A program made the translations under genes and the position numbers. Shown piece after piece: positions 37,063 to 46,267 of a stretch of DNA of 60,532 bases. The stretch spans positions 1,133-61,664 of the forward strand of contig NZ_QFWW01000009.1 in NCBI RefSeq assembly GCF_003265345.1, read 5' to 3'. The notes under the pieces were generated by a model. That model saw only the letters and a program-made list of their open reading frames with translations, was not told the DNA's origin and searched no databases. The first letter of the stretch is position 1, and the number at the start of each line of letters is the position of its first letter. Source of the stretch: Lentzea terrae. Lineage in GTDB: Bacteria > Actinomycetota > Actinomycetes > Mycobacteriales > Pseudonocardiaceae.

Positions 37063-38070
37063 TCAGCGTTTGACGGCGCTGGACGCGCGGACCACGAGTT
37101 CCGGCTGAAACTTCACGTGCCGGTGCTCGTGGTCCGGCTCGTTCTCGGACAGCAACAGCGCGGCGGCCGTGCGACCCAGCTGGTCGCGCGGCTGCCGCAC
37201 CGACGTCAGCGGCACGGCGGCGGCCGCGGCGAAGTCGATGTCGTCGTAGCCCACGACCGCGAGATCGTCCGGCACCTTCAGCCCCTGCTGCGTCATCGAC
37301 TGCAGCAGTCCCAACGCGAGCAGGTCGTTGGCGCAGAACGCCGCCGTGGGACGGCGTGACGACGGCAGGCCCACGAGCCGCTCCCCCGCCCCCTTGCCTT
37401 CCGCCACCTGCAGGCCCTTGGTCTCCAACAGCGTCAAAGCGCTCTTCGGCAGACCGGCGTTCGCCAGCGCGCGCATCGCTCCCTCGTACCGGTCACGCAC
37501 CTGCTGTATCGACAGCGGGCCGCCGACCATCGCGATGCGGGTGTGGCCGTTCTCGATCAGGTGGGTCACCGCGAGCTCACCGCCCAGCACGTCGTCGACG
37601 GCGACCGAGCAGTGCGTCCCGTCCACCGACTCGCGATCGACCAGCACGACCGGCGTGCCGCGTTCGGCGAACCGCGCGGCCTCGCCGTCGACCGGGGTGA
37701 TCAGGATGCCCTCGACGCGCTGTTCGTGCAGCAGTTCCAGGTACTCGCGCTCGCGAGTGTCGTCGGACGCGCTGTTGCACAGGAACAGTGCGAACCCCGC
37801 CTCGCGCGCCGCGTCCTCGACCCCGCGCGCCACGTCGGTGAAGAACGGGTTCGCCGCGTCGAGCACGACGTAGGCGATCACCCGGCTGCGGCCCGCCCTG
37901 AGCTGACGTGCGGACTCGTTGCGCACGAAGCCCAGCTCCTCGATCGCGGCCAGCACCCGTTGCCTGGTCGCCGGGGCCACGACGTCGGGCCGGTTGAGCA
38001 CGTTCGAGACGGTCGCGTTCGACACGCCGGCGTGCTGCGCGACGTCGCGGATGCCCACTGACGGCTTCAC
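37063..38070 (-). CDS. LacI-family repressor of the L-rhamnose regulon
   Basis: 335 aa from the GTG at 38070 (GGAG 7-10 bp upstream). The HTH is at the N-terminus: VGIRDVAQHAGVSNATVSNVLNRPD. The effector domain carries VDDVLGGELAVTHLIENGHTRIAMVGG and the C-terminal PLTSVRQPRDQLGR. It is divergent from the rhamnose ABC/catabolic operon, and TTGAAACGTTTCAA-type dyads lie in front of both genes (38084-38099, 38163-38178). The same dyad precedes the GH78 rhamnosidase at 60503-60514. Rhamnose or a derivative is the likely inducer. Confidence 0.93.
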   Translation of the reverse strand: MKPSVGIRDVAQHAGVSNATVSNVLNRPDVVAPATRQRVLAAIEELGFVRNESARQLRAGRSRVIAYVVLDAANPFFTDVARGVEDAAREAGFALFLCNSASDDTREREYLELLHEQRVEGILITPVDGEAARFAERGTPVVLVDRESVDGTHCSVAVDDVLGGELAVTHLIENGHTRIAMVGGPLSIQQVRDRYEGAMRALANAGLPKSALTLLETKGLQVAEGKGAGERLVGLPSSRRPTAAFCANDLLALGLLQSMTQQGLKVPDDLAVVGYDDIDFAAAAAVPLTSVRQPRDQLGRTAAALLLSENEPDHEHRHVKFQPELVVRASSAVKR

Positions 38071-38083
38071 CGGCGGCTCCTTT

Positions 38084-38099
38084 GTTGAAACGTGACAAC
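38084..38099. promoter_or_regulatory. Rhamnose-repressor operator, autoregulatory copy
   Basis: GTTGAAACGTGACAAC is an imperfect dyad centred on CG, 13 bp upstream of the repressor start codon on its minus strand. Confidence 0.65.
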
Positions 38100-38118
38100 G
38101 AATCGTACCCCGAGTCCC

Positions 38119-38147
38119 TTGACATGTGGCCGTGACGCACCCAGAGT
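38119..38147 (+). promoter_or_regulatory. Probable promoter of the rhamnose operon
   Basis: Consensus -35 TTGACA (38119-38124) with a weak -10 candidate CAGAGT (38142-38147) at 17 bp spacing. The operator 38163-38178 lies just downstream of the expected start, and GAGGAG (38181-38186) precedes the GTG at 38196. Confidence 0.45.
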
Positions 38148-38162
38148 GCACGTAACTCAGTC

Positions 38163-38178
38163 GTTAAAACGTTTCAAC
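38163..38178. promoter_or_regulatory. Rhamnose-repressor operator of the catabolic operon
   Basis: GTTAAAACGTTTCAAC is a 16-bp LacI-type dyad with one mismatched pair, between the promoter and the first gene. Confidence 0.75.
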
Positions 38179-38195
38179 ATCGAGGAGACGAGACG

Positions 38196-39698
38196 GTGGA
38201 TCGACCTCCCGTGGTGGCGCTGGACGAGGTGAGCAAGTCCTTCGGCGCCGTCCGCGCGTTGTCCGGGGTGTCGCTGCGGCTGCTGCCCGGCGAGGCCCAC
38301 GCGCTGCTCGGGGAGAACGGCGCCGGCAAGTCGACGCTGATCAAGACCCTGGCCGGCGTGCACCGCCCAGACTCCGGGCGGGTCGAGGTCGACGGCTCCG
38401 AACGCAGGTTTTCGACCCCCGCCGACGCGCTGGCCGCCGGCATCGCGATCATCTACCAGGAGCCGACGCTCTTCGGCGACCTCTCGGTGGCCGAGAACGT
38501 CTTCATGGGCCGCCAGCCGCTCGGCTTCGGCCGCCGCATCGACGAAGCCGCGATGCACGCCCGCACCTCGGAGCTGTTCTCCCGCCTGGGCGTCCGGCTC
38601 GACCCGGCCCGGCCGGCCCGCGGACTGTCCATTGCGGACCAGCAGCTCGTCGAGATCGCCAAGGCGCTGTCGTTCGACGCCCGTGTGATCGTCATGGACG
38701 AGCCGACGGCCGCGCTGTCCGCCCACGAGGTCCAGCGGCTCTTCGGTGTGGTGCAGGCGTTGCGCGCACAGGACGCGGCCGTGCTCTTCGTGTCGCACCG
38801 TCTCGACGAGGTGTTCTCGCTCTGTCAACGCGCCACCGTGCTGCGCGACGGCGAGTTCGTCTGGTCCGGCCCGCTGACCGACGAGACGCCGGACTCCCTC
38901 GTGCGCCGGATGGTCGGCCGCGAACTCTCCCAGCTCTTCCCCAAGGAGGACACCGCCGCCGGCGACGTCCTGCTCTCGGTGCAGCGACTCACCCGCGAGG
39001 GCGTGTTCACCGACGTGTCGTTCGACGTCCGGGCCGGCGAGATCGTGGCGCTGTCCGGGTTGGTCGGCGCCGGCCGCAGTGAAGTCGCGCGGGCGGTGTT
39101 CGGCATCGACCGCCCCGACGGAGGTTCGGTGCACGTGCGCGGCCGGAAGCTGAAGTACGGCTCCCCCACCGCCGCGATGGCCGCGGGCATCGGCTTCGTG
39201 CCGGAGGACCGCCGCCAGCAGGGCCTCGTGATGGACGCGTCGATCGAACGCAACACCGCGCTGGCCTCGCTGGGCCGGCTCTCGACGTTCGGCTTGCTGC
39301 GGCGCAGTTCCGAACGCGCGCTGGCGCAGGACTGGGCGGTCAAGCTGCGGCTGAAGTTCGCGAAGCTGAGCGACCCGGTCGGCGTGCTGTCCGGCGGCAA
39401 CCAGCAGAAGGTCGTGCTGGCGAAGTGGCTGGCGCGCAAGCCTTCCGTGCTGATCGTGGACGAACCGACGCGCGGCATCGACGTGGGGACGAAAGCCGAG
39501 GTGCACCGGTTGCTGTCGGAGTTGGCTGGGCAGGGCGTCGCCGTGCTGATGATCTCGTCGGAGCTGCCGGAGGTGCTCGGGATGGCCGACCGCGTGCTGG
39601 TGATGCACGAGGGCCGGCTCGTCGAGGAGCTGTCGCGGGCTGAGGCCACCGAGGAACGGGTGGCGATGGCTGCCGCAGGACAGGCGGTGACGCGATGA
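38196..39698 (+). CDS. rhaT: Rhamnose ABC transporter ATP-binding protein
   Basis: 500 aa, GTG start. Two fused nucleotide-binding domains of the CUT2 family. First: Walker [10 protein letters not shown], a variant signature [15 protein letters not shown], and [11 protein letters not shown]. Second: degenerate Walker [11 protein letters not shown], canonical LSGGNQQKV and [12 protein letters not shown]. The order ATPase, two permeases, binding protein, mutarotase matches the RhaTPQS systems of rhizobia, hence the name. The stop overlaps the next gene (ATGA, 39695-39698). Confidence 0.93.
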   Translation: MDRPPVVALDEVSKSFGAVRALSGVSLRLLPGEAHALLGENGAGKSTLIKTLAGVHRPDSGRVEVDGSERRFSTPADALAAGIAIIYQEPTLFGDLSVAENVFMGRQPLGFGRRIDEAAMHARTSELFSRLGVRLDPARPARGLSIADQQLVEIAKALSFDARVIVMDEPTAALSAHEVQRLFGVVQALRAQDAAVLFVSHRLDEVFSLCQRATVLRDGEFVWSGPLTDETPDSLVRRMVGRELSQLFPKEDTAAGDVLLSVQRLTREGVFTDVSFDVRAGEIVALSGLVGAGRSEVARAVFGIDRPDGGSVHVRGRKLKYGSPTAAMAAGIGFVPEDRRQQGLVMDASIERNTALASLGRLSTFGLLRRSSERALAQDWAVKLRLKFAKLSDPVGVLSGGNQQKVVLAKWLARKPSVLIVDEPTRGIDVGTKAEVHRLLSELAGQGVAVLMISSELPEVLGMADRVLVMHEGRLVEELSRAEATEERVAMAAAGQAVTR

Positions 39699-40744
39699 CC
39701 ACCCAACTCGACACCGCCGCCGCCCCACCCTCCGCACGCCGCACCGCGGCCCGCCGCCTCTCCACCCGAGTCGGCCGCGTCCGCGAGCTGGGCATCGTCG
39801 TGGCCCTGGCCCTGGTGGTCATCCCGACGGCGATCGTGAACCCGAGGTTCATCCAGCCCCAAAGCCTCCGCGACCTCCTCCTCAACGCCTCGATCGTCGC
39901 CCTCCTGGCAGTGGGCCAAACTCTGGTCGTCATCACCCGGAACGTCGACCTCTCCGTGGGCTCGGTCCTGGGCCTGGCGGCTTTCCTCACCGCACAGCAG
40001 TTCGCCGACCATCCCGGCACCCCGCTGCTGGCCGGCATCGGCTTCGGCGTGGCGGTGGGCCTGGCCTGTGGTCTGCTCAACGGACTCCTGGTGGCCCTGG
40101 GCAACGTCCCGAGTCTCGTGGTCACGCTCGGCACCCTCTACGTCTTCCGCGGCATCGACTACGCCCTCGCCCAAGGCAGGCAGGTCAACGCCGCGAACCT
40201 CCCGGACGCGCTGCTGAACCTCGGCAGCGCCCGCGTCCTCGGCATCCCGATCCTGGTGCTCGTCACCGTCGTGGTGATCGCGGTGGCGGCGGTCTACCTG
40301 CGCTCCTACCGCTCCGGCCGCGAGCTGTACGCGATCGGCTCCAACCCGGAGGCCGCCACCCTCGCGGGCATTCCGGTGGCCAAGCGCACACTCACCACGT
40401 TCGTCCTTTCCGGACTGGTCGCGGGACTCGCCGGCGCGCTGTGGGTCGCGCGGTACGGCACGGTCGACGCGGCGGCGGGCACCGGGCTGGAACTCCAGGT
40501 CGTGGCGGCCGTGGTGGTCGGCGGCGTGGCGATCTTCGGCGGGTCCGGGACCGTGGCCGGTGCCGCGCTCGGCGCGCTGTTGCTCGGCACGATCACGAGT
40601 TGCCTGGTGGTGCTGCAGATTCCCGCGTTCTGGCAGCAGGCCATCGCGGGCGCGTTGCTGCTCAGCGCCATCACGGTCGACCGGCTGCTCGCACTCCGAC
40701 TGGCCAAGGCCTTGCGCACCTCGGAAGGAACCAGCCATGCGTAA
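39695..40744 (+). CDS. rhaP: Rhamnose ABC transporter permease 1
   Basis: 349 aa CUT2-family permease with about nine to ten membrane spans. Motifs: [23 protein letters not shown] and [26 protein letters not shown]. It overlaps the ATPase gene by 4 bp and the second permease by 8 bp. Two distinct permeases, unlike the single permease at 3584-4801, are characteristic of rhamnose (and AI-2) importers. Confidence 0.93.
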   Translation: MTTQLDTAAAPPSARRTAARRLSTRVGRVRELGIVVALALVVIPTAIVNPRFIQPQSLRDLLLNASIVALLAVGQTLVVITRNVDLSVGSVLGLAAFLTAQQFADHPGTPLLAGIGFGVAVGLACGLLNGLLVALGNVPSLVVTLGTLYVFRGIDYALAQGRQVNAANLPDALLNLGSARVLGIPILVLVTVVVIAVAAVYLRSYRSGRELYAIGSNPEAATLAGIPVAKRTLTTFVLSGLVAGLAGALWVARYGTVDAAAGTGLELQVVAAVVVGGVAIFGGSGTVAGAALGALLLGTITSCLVVLQIPAFWQQAIAGALLLSAITVDRLLALRLAKALRTSEGTSHA

Positions 40745-41696
40745 CCTCCTGCGGTGGGAGACCGCACTGGTGTTCCTGCTGATCGTCGTGGCCCTCACCG
40801 GCCAGGTCAGCACGGACGGGTCGTTCCTGTCCGGCGGCAACCTCTTCTACCTCGGCCTGGACATCGGCGAGATCGCGCTGATCGCCCTGCCGCTGACGCT
40901 GGTGATCGTCGCGGGCGAGATCGACCTGTCCGTGGCCTCGGTGCTCGGGTTGTCCAGCGCGTTGATCGGCTGGCTGTGGAACGCGGGCTGGTCGCTCGAA
41001 CTGATCCTGCCGACCGTCATCGTGGTCGGCGCGATCTGCGGAGCGTTCAACGGATTCCTGGTCACGAAGCTCGGACTGCCGAGCCTCGCGGTCACCATCG
41101 GCACGCTCGCCCTCTACCGCGGCCTCGCGCTGGTGGTGCTGGGCGACACGGCGGTCGCCGACTTCCCGGCGAGCTACACGGCGTTCGGCACGACTCCGGT
41201 GCCCGGAACCAACATCCCGTACCCGATCGTGCTCGCCGCGATCCTCGCCGTCCTGTTCGGCGTCGCGCTGCACGCCAGCTCGTTCGGCCGGTCCGTGTAC
41301 GCGATCGGCGCCAACGAGGAGGGCGCGCGCTTCTCCGGCATCCGGGTCAAGCGCGTCAAGCTGATCCTGTTCGTACTCGCCGGAGCGGTCGCCGCGATCG
41401 CCGGCATCGTCTACACGTTCCGCTTCTCCAGCGCCCGCGCCGACAACGGTCTCGGGCTCGAACTGGCCGTCGTCGCCGCCGTGCTGCTCGGCGGCGTGTC
41501 CATCTTCGGCGGCAAGGGATCGCTCTTCGGCGTGCTCGCGGGCGTGCTGCTGCTCGGCGGTCTGCGCAACCTGTTGATCCTGCAAGACACCTCCACGGAG
41601 GTCCTCACCATCGTCACCGGCCTTCTGCTGCTGGTGAGCGTTCTCGCCCCTTCCATCACCCGTCGCGTTGGAACTCTGCGAAAGGCCACACCGTGA
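40737..41696 (+). CDS. rhaQ: Rhamnose ABC transporter permease 2
   Basis: 319 aa from the ATG at 40737, inside the end of the previous gene. CUT2 permease with VIVAGEIDLSVASVLGLSSALIGW and AAVLLGGVSIFGGKGSLFGVLAGVLLLG. It pairs with the preceding permease to form the heterodimeric channel. The stop overlaps the binding-protein GTG (41693-41696). Confidence 0.93.
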   Translation: MRNLLRWETALVFLLIVVALTGQVSTDGSFLSGGNLFYLGLDIGEIALIALPLTLVIVAGEIDLSVASVLGLSSALIGWLWNAGWSLELILPTVIVVGAICGAFNGFLVTKLGLPSLAVTIGTLALYRGLALVVLGDTAVADFPASYTAFGTTPVPGTNIPYPIVLAAILAVLFGVALHASSFGRSVYAIGANEEGARFSGIRVKRVKLILFVLAGAVAAIAGIVYTFRFSSARADNGLGLELAVVAAVLLGGVSIFGGKGSLFGVLAGVLLLGGLRNLLILQDTSTEVLTIVTGLLLLVSVLAPSITRRVGTLRKATP

Positions 41697-42757
41697 AGAA
41701 CACACGTCTAGTGCTCGCCCTGGTGGTGTCCGGGGCTGTCGCGCTCACCGCGTGCGGTGGCACCACGAAGGACAGTTCGAGCCAGCAGTCCGGCGGCACC
41801 ACCAACGCCGCCAAGGCCGACCCGAACGCGCCGATGAAGGAAGGACTCAAGATCACCTTCCTGCCCAAGCAGGTCAACAACCCGTACTTCACGGTGGCGC
41901 AGAAGGGTGCCGAGCAGGCCGGTACCGCGATCAAGGCCGAGGTCAAGGCCACCGGCCCGTCCGACGCCGCCGCGAGCTCGCAGGTCACCTACATCAACAC
42001 CGCCGCGCAGCAGAAGCAGAACGCGCTGGTGATCTCCGCGAACGACGCCAACGCCGTCGCACCGGCGCTCAAGTCGGCGCGTGGCCAGGGCCTGAAGGTC
42101 GTCACCTTCGACTCCGACGCCGCACCGGACGCCCGCGACGTCTTCATCAACCAGGCCACCTCGAACGAGATCGCGGCCGGCCAGGTGAAGCTGATCTCCG
42201 AGGCGGTCGGCGGCAGCGGTGAGATCGCGATCCTGTCCGCGACCCCGAACGCCACCAACCAGAACGCGTGGATCGAGGTCATGAAGACCGAGCTCGCGAA
42301 GCCCGAGTACTCGGGCCTGAAGCTGGTGGAGACCGCGTACGGCAACGACGACGACCAGACGTCGTTCCAGAAGACGCAGGGTCTGCTGCAGGCGCACCCG
42401 AACCTCAAGGGCATCATCTCGCCGACCACCGTCGGTGTCGCCGCCGCGGCTCGTTACCTCAGCTCGTCGGAGTACAAGGGCAAGGTCCAGCTGACCGGCC
42501 TCGGCACGCCGAACCAGATGCGCAAGTTCGTCCAGGACGGCACGGTGAAGTCGTTCGCGCTGTGGGACCCGACCAAGCTCGGCTACCTCGCCACCTACAC
42601 CGCGGCCGCGCTCGCGTCCGGGCAGATCACCGGTGCGGAAGGCGAGAAGTACAAGGCCGGCGAGCTCGGCGAGTACACGATCGGCGCCAAGGGCGAGGTC
42701 GTGCTCGGCCCGCCGCAGGTCTTCACCAAGGACAACATCGACAAGTTCGACTTCTGA
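41693..42757 (+). CDS. rhaS: Rhamnose-binding lipoprotein
   Basis: 354 aa, GTG start with AAAGG upstream. Lipobox LTAC (Cys about residue 19) followed by a Ser/Gln/Gly-rich spacer and a type I sugar-binding fold: KITFLPKQVNNPYFTVAQKGAEQAG and NALVISANDANAVAPALKSARGQG. Such motifs are shared with RhaS proteins. It delivers rhamnose to the RhaPQT complex. It lies 1 bp before the mutarotase gene. Confidence 0.92.
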   Translation: MKNTRLVLALVVSGAVALTACGGTTKDSSSQQSGGTTNAAKADPNAPMKEGLKITFLPKQVNNPYFTVAQKGAEQAGTAIKAEVKATGPSDAAASSQVTYINTAAQQKQNALVISANDANAVAPALKSARGQGLKVVTFDSDAAPDARDVFINQATSNEIAAGQVKLISEAVGGSGEIAILSATPNATNQNAWIEVMKTELAKPEYSGLKLVETAYGNDDDQTSFQKTQGLLQAHPNLKGIISPTTVGVAAAARYLSSSEYKGKVQLTGLGTPNQMRKFVQDGTVKSFALWDPTKLGYLATYTAAALASGQITGAEGEKYKAGELGEYTIGAKGEVVLGPPQVFTKDNIDKFDF

Positions 42758-42758
42758 C

Positions 42759-43070
42759 ATGCGGGTCTGCTTCACCTTGCGGGTTCGCCGCGACCGGCTC
42801 GACGAGTACCGGGCGCGGCACCGCGAGGTGTGGCCCGAGATGCGGGCCGCCCTCAGCGACGCGGGCTGGCGCAACTACAGCCTCTACCTCGCCGGGGACG
42901 GCCTGCTGATCGGCTACCTCGAGTGCGACGACTTCGACGCGGCACTGGCCGAGATGGCACGCACCGAAGTCAATGCCCGCTGGCAAGCCGAGATGGCGGA
43001 GTTCTTCGAAGGCGACGGAAACGCCGACGAACGGATGCGGCCGCTCGACGAGGTCTTCCACCTCGACTGA
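42759..43070 (+). CDS. rhaM: L-rhamnose mutarotase
   Basis: 103 aa, the full size of the family. The dimeric alpha/beta ferredoxin-like fold is recognised from MRVCFTLRVRRDRLDEYRARHREVWPEMRAAL, with the active-site His, then NYSLYLAGDGLLIGYLEC. It interconverts alpha- and beta-L-rhamnose after import, supplying the anomer used by the isomerase encoded 16 bp downstream. Confidence 0.95.
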   Translation: MRVCFTLRVRRDRLDEYRARHREVWPEMRAALSDAGWRNYSLYLAGDGLLIGYLECDDFDAALAEMARTEVNARWQAEMAEFFEGDGNADERMRPLDEVFHLD

Positions 43071-43086
43071 GCACAATGGAGAAAAG

Positions 43087-44241
43087 ATGAGCGTGAAGGA
43101 CGCGTTGCGGGAGCAGCGGATCGAGACGCCGTCATGGGCGTACGCGAACTCCGGCACCCGGTTCAAGGTGTTCGCGCAGCAGGGAGTTCCGCGCACGCCG
43201 TACGAGAAGATCGACGACGCGGCGGTCGTGCACCGGCTCACCGGTGTCGCACCGACGGTCGCGCTGCACATCCCGTGGGACAAGGTCGACGACTACGGCA
43301 AGCTCGCGTCCTACGCGCGTGACCGCGGCGTTGCGTTGGGCGCCATCAACTCCAACGTCTTCCAGGACGACGACTACAAGCTGGGCAGCGTCTGCCACCC
43401 GGACGCCGCCGTGCGCCGCAAGGCGATCGGGCACCTGCTCGAGTGCGTCGACATCATGGACCAGACGGGGTCGCGGGACCTGAAGCTGTGGTTCGCCGAC
43501 GGCATCAACTACCCCGGCCAGGACAACCTCCGCGCCCGGCAGGACCGGCTCGCCGAGGCGTTGCGGGAGACCTACGACCGGCTCGGCGCCGACCAGCGGA
43601 TGCTGCTGGAGTACAAGCTCTTCGAGCCGGCCTTCTACGCGACCGACGTGCCGGACTGGGGCACGGCGTACGCGCACTGCCTGCAGCTGGGCGACAAGGC
43701 GCAGGTCGTGATCGACACCGGTCACCACGCGCCGAGCACGAACATCGAGTTCATCGTGTCGTTCCTGTTGCGCGTCGACAAGCTCGGCGCGTTCGACTTC
43801 AACTCGCGGTTCTACGCCGACGACGACCTGATGGTGGGCTCGGCCGACCCGTTCCAGCTGTTCCGGATCATGCACGAGATCGTGCTGGCCGACGCGCTGA
43901 AGCCGGCCGCGGGCATCGCGTTCATGCTCGACCAGTGCCACAACATCGAGCCGAAGATCCCGGCGATCATCCGCTCGGTGCTCAACGTCCAGGAGGCCAC
44001 GGCCAAGGCGCTTCTGGTCGACCACGAGGCACTAGCTCAAGCACAACAGGCCGGTGACGTGCTCGCCGCGAACGGCGCCTTGATGGACGCCTACAACACC
44101 GATGTCCGCCCATTGCTCAAAGAGCTGCGCGAGGAGATGGGCCTCGATCCCGACCCGATGGCCGCGTACCAGCGGTCCGGGTACGCCGAGCAGATCGTCC
44201 GTGAACGAGTCGGCGGCGAGGCCGCCGGATGGGGTGCCTGA
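43087..44241 (+). CDS. rhaI: L-rhamnose isomerase
   Basis: 384 aa, ATG with GAGAAAAG upstream. TIM-barrel isomerase of the RhaI (Pseudomonas/Streptomyces type) family: SWAYANSGTRFKVF, ALHIPWDK, LLEYKLFEPAFYATDVPDWG, VVIDTGHHAPSTNIE and FDFNSRFYADDDLMVGS, containing metal-binding Glu, Asp and His residues. It converts L-rhamnose to L-rhamnulose in the cytoplasm. The next gene follows after one base. Confidence 0.95.
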   Translation: MSVKDALREQRIETPSWAYANSGTRFKVFAQQGVPRTPYEKIDDAAVVHRLTGVAPTVALHIPWDKVDDYGKLASYARDRGVALGAINSNVFQDDDYKLGSVCHPDAAVRRKAIGHLLECVDIMDQTGSRDLKLWFADGINYPGQDNLRARQDRLAEALRETYDRLGADQRMLLEYKLFEPAFYATDVPDWGTAYAHCLQLGDKAQVVIDTGHHAPSTNIEFIVSFLLRVDKLGAFDFNSRFYADDDLMVGSADPFQLFRIMHEIVLADALKPAAGIAFMLDQCHNIEPKIPAIIRSVLNVQEATAKALLVDHEALAQAQQAGDVLAANGALMDAYNTDVRPLLKELREEMGLDPDPMAAYQRSGYAEQIVRERVGGEAAGWGA

Positions 44242-44242
44242 G

Positions 44243-46267
44243 ATGACTGAGGTGGAAGCCCTCCTCCACCGTTCCAACCGGCTGGGAGCCGACCCGCACA
44301 ACACCAACTACGCGGGCGGCAACACGTCGGCCAAGGGTGAACAGCTCGACCCGGTCACCGGTCACCCGGTGGAACTGATGTGGGTCAAGGGATCCGGCGG
44401 TGACCTCGGCACGCTGACCGAGGCCGGGCTCGCGGTGCTGCGGCTGGACCGGTTGCGCGCGCTGACGTCGGTCTACCCCGGTGTCGAACGCGAAGACGAG
44501 ATGGTCGCCGCGTTCGACTTCTGCCTGCACGGCAAGGGCGGCGCGGCGCCGTCGATCGACACGGCCATGCACGGTCTCGTCGAAGCGGCGCACGTCGACC
44601 ACCTGCACCCGGACGCGGGCATCGCGTTCGCCACGGCCGCCGACGGCGAGGCACTGGTGAAGGCGTGCTTCGGCGATCGGGTCGTGTGGGTGCCGTGGCG
44701 GCGGCCCGGTTTCCAGCTCGGGCTGGACATCGCGGCGGTCAAGCAGGCCAACCCGCAGGCCATCGGCGTGATCCTGGGCGGGCACGGCATCACCGCGTGG
44801 GGCGCGACGAGCGAGGAGTGCGAGGCCAACTCGCTCGACATCATCAACACCGCCCAGCGCTACCTCGACGAGCACGGCCGGGCAGAACCGTTCGGCCCGG
44901 TGGTCCACGAACCACTGCCCGAGGACGAACGCCGCGTGCGCGCAGCCGAGCTCGCGCCGGTGATCCGCGGCCTGGCGTCCACGGACTCCCCGCAGGTCGG
45001 CCACTTCACCGACGCCGACGTGGTGCTCGACTTCCTGTCCCGCGAACGGCATCCCGAACTCGCCGCCCTCGGCACGTCGTGCCCCGACCACTTCCTGCGC
45101 ACCAAGGTCCGGCCGCTGGTCGTCGACCTGCCGCCGACCGCACCGCTCGCAGACGTCGTCGAGCGGCTGGAACACCTGCACGACGCCTACCGCGACGACT
45201 ACAAGGGCTACTACGAGCGGCACGCCGAGCCGGACAGCCCGCCGATGCGCGGAGCGAACCCGGCCATCGTGCTCGTGCCGGGCGTCGGCATGTTCAGCTT
45301 CGGCAAGAACAAGCAGACCGCGCGAGTGGCCGGCGAGTTCTACGTCAACGCCATCAACGTGATGCGCGGCGCCGAGTCGGTCTCCCGGTACGCCCCGATC
45401 GAGGAACGCGAGAAGTTCCGCATCGAGTACTGGGCGCTCGAAGAGGCCAAGCTGCAACGAATGCCGAAGCCCAAGCCCCTCGCCACCCGCGTCGCGCTGG
45501 TCACCGGTGGCGGCTCCGGCATCGGCAAGGCCATCGCGCGACGACTGGCCGCCGAGGGCGCGTGCGTGGTCGTTGCCGACCGCAACGGCGACGCTGCGCG
45601 TGAGGTCGCTGAGGGCATTGGCAACACCGACGTCGCAATCCCCGTCACCGTCGACGTGACCGACACGGCGGGCATCGCCGCAGCGTTCCGGGCGGCGTCG
45701 CTCGCGTTCGGCGGCGTGGACCTGGTGGTCAACAACGCCGGCCTGTCGATCTCCAAGCCGCTCGCGGACACCACCGAGGCGGACTGGGACCTGCAGCACG
45801 GCGTGATGGCCAAGGGCTCGTTCCTGGTCTCGCAGGCCGCCGCCAAGGTCATGCGCGCCCAGCGGATGGGCGGCGACATCGTCTACATCTCCAGCAAGAA
45901 CGCGGTCTTCGCGGGCCCCAACAACGTCGCCTACGGTGCGGCCAAGGCGGATCAGGCGCACCAGGTCCGGTTGCTGGCGGCGGAGCTCGGCGCGGACGGC
46001 ATCCGCGTGAACGGCATCAACCCGGACGGCGTGGTCCGCGGCTCCGGCATCTTCGCGGGCGGCTGGGGTGCCCAGCGCGCGGCCGTCTACGGCGTGCCGG
46101 AGGAGAAGCTCGGCGAGTTCTACGCCCAGCGCACCCTGCTCAAGCGCGAGGTGCTGCCCGAGCACGTGGCGGCGGCGGTGTTCGTGCTGACGGCGGGCGA
46201 CCTGGCGCTGACCACGGGCCTGCACGTGCCGGTCGACGCCGGTGTCGCAGCGGCGTTCCTGCGATGA
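44243..46267 (+). CDS. rhaD: Bifunctional rhamnulose-1-phosphate aldolase/lactaldehyde dehydrogenase
   Basis: 674 aa. The N-terminal class II aldolase domain (about 1-400) has YAGGNTSAKGE, VDHLHPDA, GGHGITAWG and the substrate-binding GSGGDLGTL. The C-terminal short-chain dehydrogenase (about 410-674) has TGGGSGIGKAIARRL, NNAGLS and the catalytic Tyr-x3-Lys in YGAAKAD. It splits rhamnulose-1-phosphate into DHAP and L-lactaldehyde and oxidises or reduces the aldehyde in one polypeptide. This RhaEW-type fusion replaces separate RhaD and FucO/AldA enzymes. The stop overlaps the kinase gene (ATGA). Confidence 0.95.
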   Translation: MTEVEALLHRSNRLGADPHNTNYAGGNTSAKGEQLDPVTGHPVELMWVKGSGGDLGTLTEAGLAVLRLDRLRALTSVYPGVEREDEMVAAFDFCLHGKGGAAPSIDTAMHGLVEAAHVDHLHPDAGIAFATAADGEALVKACFGDRVVWVPWRRPGFQLGLDIAAVKQANPQAIGVILGGHGITAWGATSEECEANSLDIINTAQRYLDEHGRAEPFGPVVHEPLPEDERRVRAAELAPVIRGLASTDSPQVGHFTDADVVLDFLSRERHPELAALGTSCPDHFLRTKVRPLVVDLPPTAPLADVVERLEHLHDAYRDDYKGYYERHAEPDSPPMRGANPAIVLVPGVGMFSFGKNKQTARVAGEFYVNAINVMRGAESVSRYAPIEEREKFRIEYWALEEAKLQRMPKPKPLATRVALVTGGGSGIGKAIARRLAAEGACVVVADRNGDAAREVAEGIGNTDVAIPVTVDVTDTAGIAAAFRAASLAFGGVDLVVNNAGLSISKPLADTTEADWDLQHGVMAKGSFLVSQAAAKVMRAQRMGGDIVYISSKNAVFAGPNNVAYGAAKADQAHQVRLLAAELGADGIRVNGINPDGVVRGSGIFAGGWGAQRAAVYGVPEEKLGEFYAQRTLLKREVLPEHVAAAVFVLTAGDLALTTGLHVPVDAGVAAAFLR